The position numbers were made by a program, and so were the translations under genes. A stretch of 7,270 nucleotides of DNA, taken from assembly GCA_035705985.1 (NCBI GenBank), contig DASSVP010000106.1, positions 1 through 7,270 on the forward strand, read 5' to 3'. Each line of letters starts with the position of its first letter. Positions within the stretch are counted from its first letter, which is position 1. Below, piece after piece: positions 6,215 to 7,270 of this stretch. The notes under the pieces were generated by a model. The model was not told the DNA's origin. It saw only the letters and a list, made by a program, of their open reading frames with translations, and did no database searches. Origin of the DNA: JACVRW01 sp035705985 (GTDB lineage Bacteria > Actinomycetota > Thermoleophilia > Solirubrobacterales > Thermoleophilaceae).

Positions 6215-7270
6215 GACGCGCTCGACCCAGTCCACAGGCCTGTCGCACGCCGAGCGCCACTCGGTTGCCGGGACGTCAACCATCCGCGGGCGCTCGTCCA
6301 GCGGCTCGAACACGACGGCGACGAGCCTGCCCGGCGTGCCGTCGCCCGGTCGCAGGCTGCCGCCGGGGCGGACTACGGAGACCTTGTTGCGCCCGGCGGG
6401 GAACTCGCCCACGAGCGGCTCGCCGTAGTTCCCGGCGCCGCCGGTCGAGTATGAGACCCCGCCGATCCTGCGGCCGCCGACAAAGACGGACAGCTCACGG
6501 CCGAAGTCGCCCTTCAGCCAGACGCGGTAGCGGCCCGAGACGGGAAGCCGCACCCGACCCCCCAGCTCGCCGGGGCCGTAGAGGCCGACGCCCTCGGGCA
6601 GCAGCGCCCAGCCCGCGGGGCGAACCGGCGCCTTGGCCGCCTCGAGCACGGCAAGCGGCGGGCGCACCGCGTACGTCAGCCGGGTGTCGTCGGCGCGCGC
6701 GCGCCGTGCCAGGTCGCGCACGTCGCGGCACCGTAGCCTGCTCGCGGCCGCCAGCAGGCCGCCTCCAGGCAGGTGCTCCACTACCCGGGGTGAGCGCGTG
6801 CGCCGCCAGACGTCCCAGAACCGCCCGCGGAACGCGAGGTCGAAGTTCGCCGGCGGCCTGCTGTTCTCCGGCTTGCGCCGGACGAGGATGAGGGGGTACT
6901 TCTGCACCGCCTCGAGCGGCAGCGCATCCACGTCGAAGCTCTGCCCGTAGCTGCCGAGGACTCCGTCGCGCAGCCGTGCGACGGTTTCGCTGCGCGAGGC
7001 AAACCCCGGGCCGTCGATGCCCATGTCGGGCATCGCGTAGAAGGTGTATTCGTCGAAGTCCACGGCCAGCGTGGGAGAGGTGCCCGAGAAGCGATCACCG
7101 ATCGCGATCAACTCCTGAAAGCGGTCGGTCGGCGCGAGGTTCGTGTCGTGGTAGGTGAACGCGTTCGAGGCGAGGACGCCGAACGCGATCAGCGCGCCGA
7201 TCACGGCGCCCTCGACCTTGCGTCCGGCCCTGATCAGGCTCGCCACGCCGAACGCCGCCAGGAGCAGCAC
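6203..7270 (-). CDS. C-terminal part of a polytopic membrane protein with an extracytoplasmic jelly-roll-like domain (5' end outside window)
   Basis: About 355 residues are visible. The frame runs off the right edge, and the GTG at 7268-7270 is probably an internal Val codon. Two hydrophobic helices (about residues 1-13 and 20-36), joined by a basic loop, lead into a long hydrophilic region. This resembles the last membrane helices and C-terminal domain of large membrane glycosyltransferase-like proteins, but no catalytic motif is in view. About residues 230-322 look like a beta-sandwich (SGRYRVWLKGDF, VFVGGRRIGG, FPAGRNKVSVVRPGG, LVAVVFEP), as in carbohydrate-binding jelly rolls. Cys181 and Cys342 are the only cysteines and could form a disulfide outside the membrane. 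The family is not recognised with certainty. Its location suggests a role in surface glycan assembly or modification. It converges on the operon, and its stop (TAG, complement of 6203-6205) overlaps the opposing stop. Confidence 0.75.
   Translation of the reverse strand: MLLLAAFGVASLIRAGRKVEGAVIGALIAFGVLASNAFTYHDTNLAPTDRFQELIAIGDRFSGTSPTLAVDFDEYTFYAMPDMGIDGPGFASRSETVARLRDGVLGSYGQSFDVDALPLEAVQKYPLILVRRKPENSRPPANFDLAFRGRFWDVWRRTRSPRVVEHLPGGGLLAAASRLRCRDVRDLARRARADDTRLTYAVRPPLAVLEAAKAPVRPAGWALLPEGVGLYGPGELGGRVRLPVSGRYRVWLKGDFGRELSVFVGGRRIGGVSYSTGGAGNYGEPLVGEFPAGRNKVSVVRPGGSLRPGDGTPGRLVAVVFEPLDERPRMVDVPATEWRSACDRPVDWVERVRPG

Noticed and set aside
5612..6891. Plus-strand open frames (5612-6454 and 5938-6891) overlapping the 3' end of the operon and the minus-strand gene
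   Set aside because: They overlap two well-supported genes, and their products are Arg/Ala/Pro-rich without domains.
1..7270. Defence system, CRISPR array, tRNA, insertion sequence or phage features
   Set aside because: No direct repeats with spacers, no transposase or nuclease motifs and no tRNA-like cloverleaf were found. All coding content fits glycan assembly and export.

Overview
This 7.27-kb window is very GC-rich (about 70% or more by eye) with strong G/C preference at third codon positions. It carries a compact surface-polysaccharide locus. Base composition, tight gene overlaps and the rhamnan-type glycosyltransferases suggest a high-GC actinobacterium, perhaps a Thermoleophilia-like lineage. 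That placement is inference; there is no rRNA or other marker gene here.

Layout: bases 1-6206 hold one plus-strand, operon-like run. It contains (1) the 3' part of a GT4 glycosyltransferase with a C-terminal coiled coil; (2) wzt, an ABC-transporter ATPase with a C-terminal cargo-binding domain; (3) wzm, its six-helix permease; (4) a SAM-dependent methyltransferase with an N-terminal coiled coil; and (5) a 694-residue protein joining a GT2 rhamnosyltransferase-like domain to a WsaF-like GT4 domain. The junctions are TTGA, ATGA, TGATG and a 5-nt gap, so translational coupling is likely, and no internal promoter is evident. A minus-strand gene (6203-7270, 5' end outside the window) converges on the run. 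It encodes the end of a polytopic membrane protein with a large extracytoplasmic region and a jelly-roll-like domain. The two convergent stop codons share one CTAG inside a 14-bp perfect palindrome.

Working model: the glycosyltransferases extend a glycan on a lipid carrier in the cytoplasm, the methyltransferase modifies or caps it, and Wzm/Wzt exports it, with the Wzt C-terminal domain possibly reading the terminal structure. The family assignments are well supported. The sugar identity and the capping role are inference.

The most notable feature is the GT2/GT4 junction. The fusion ORF is open throughout, but a Shine-Dalgarno-like AAGAGG and an ATGA stop/start motif sit exactly between the domains. 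Removing one G from a G5 run would turn the fusion into two ordinary overlapping genes. No RNA genes, insertion sequences, CRISPR arrays or attachment sites were seen, and there is no gene-free stretch longer than 300 bases.
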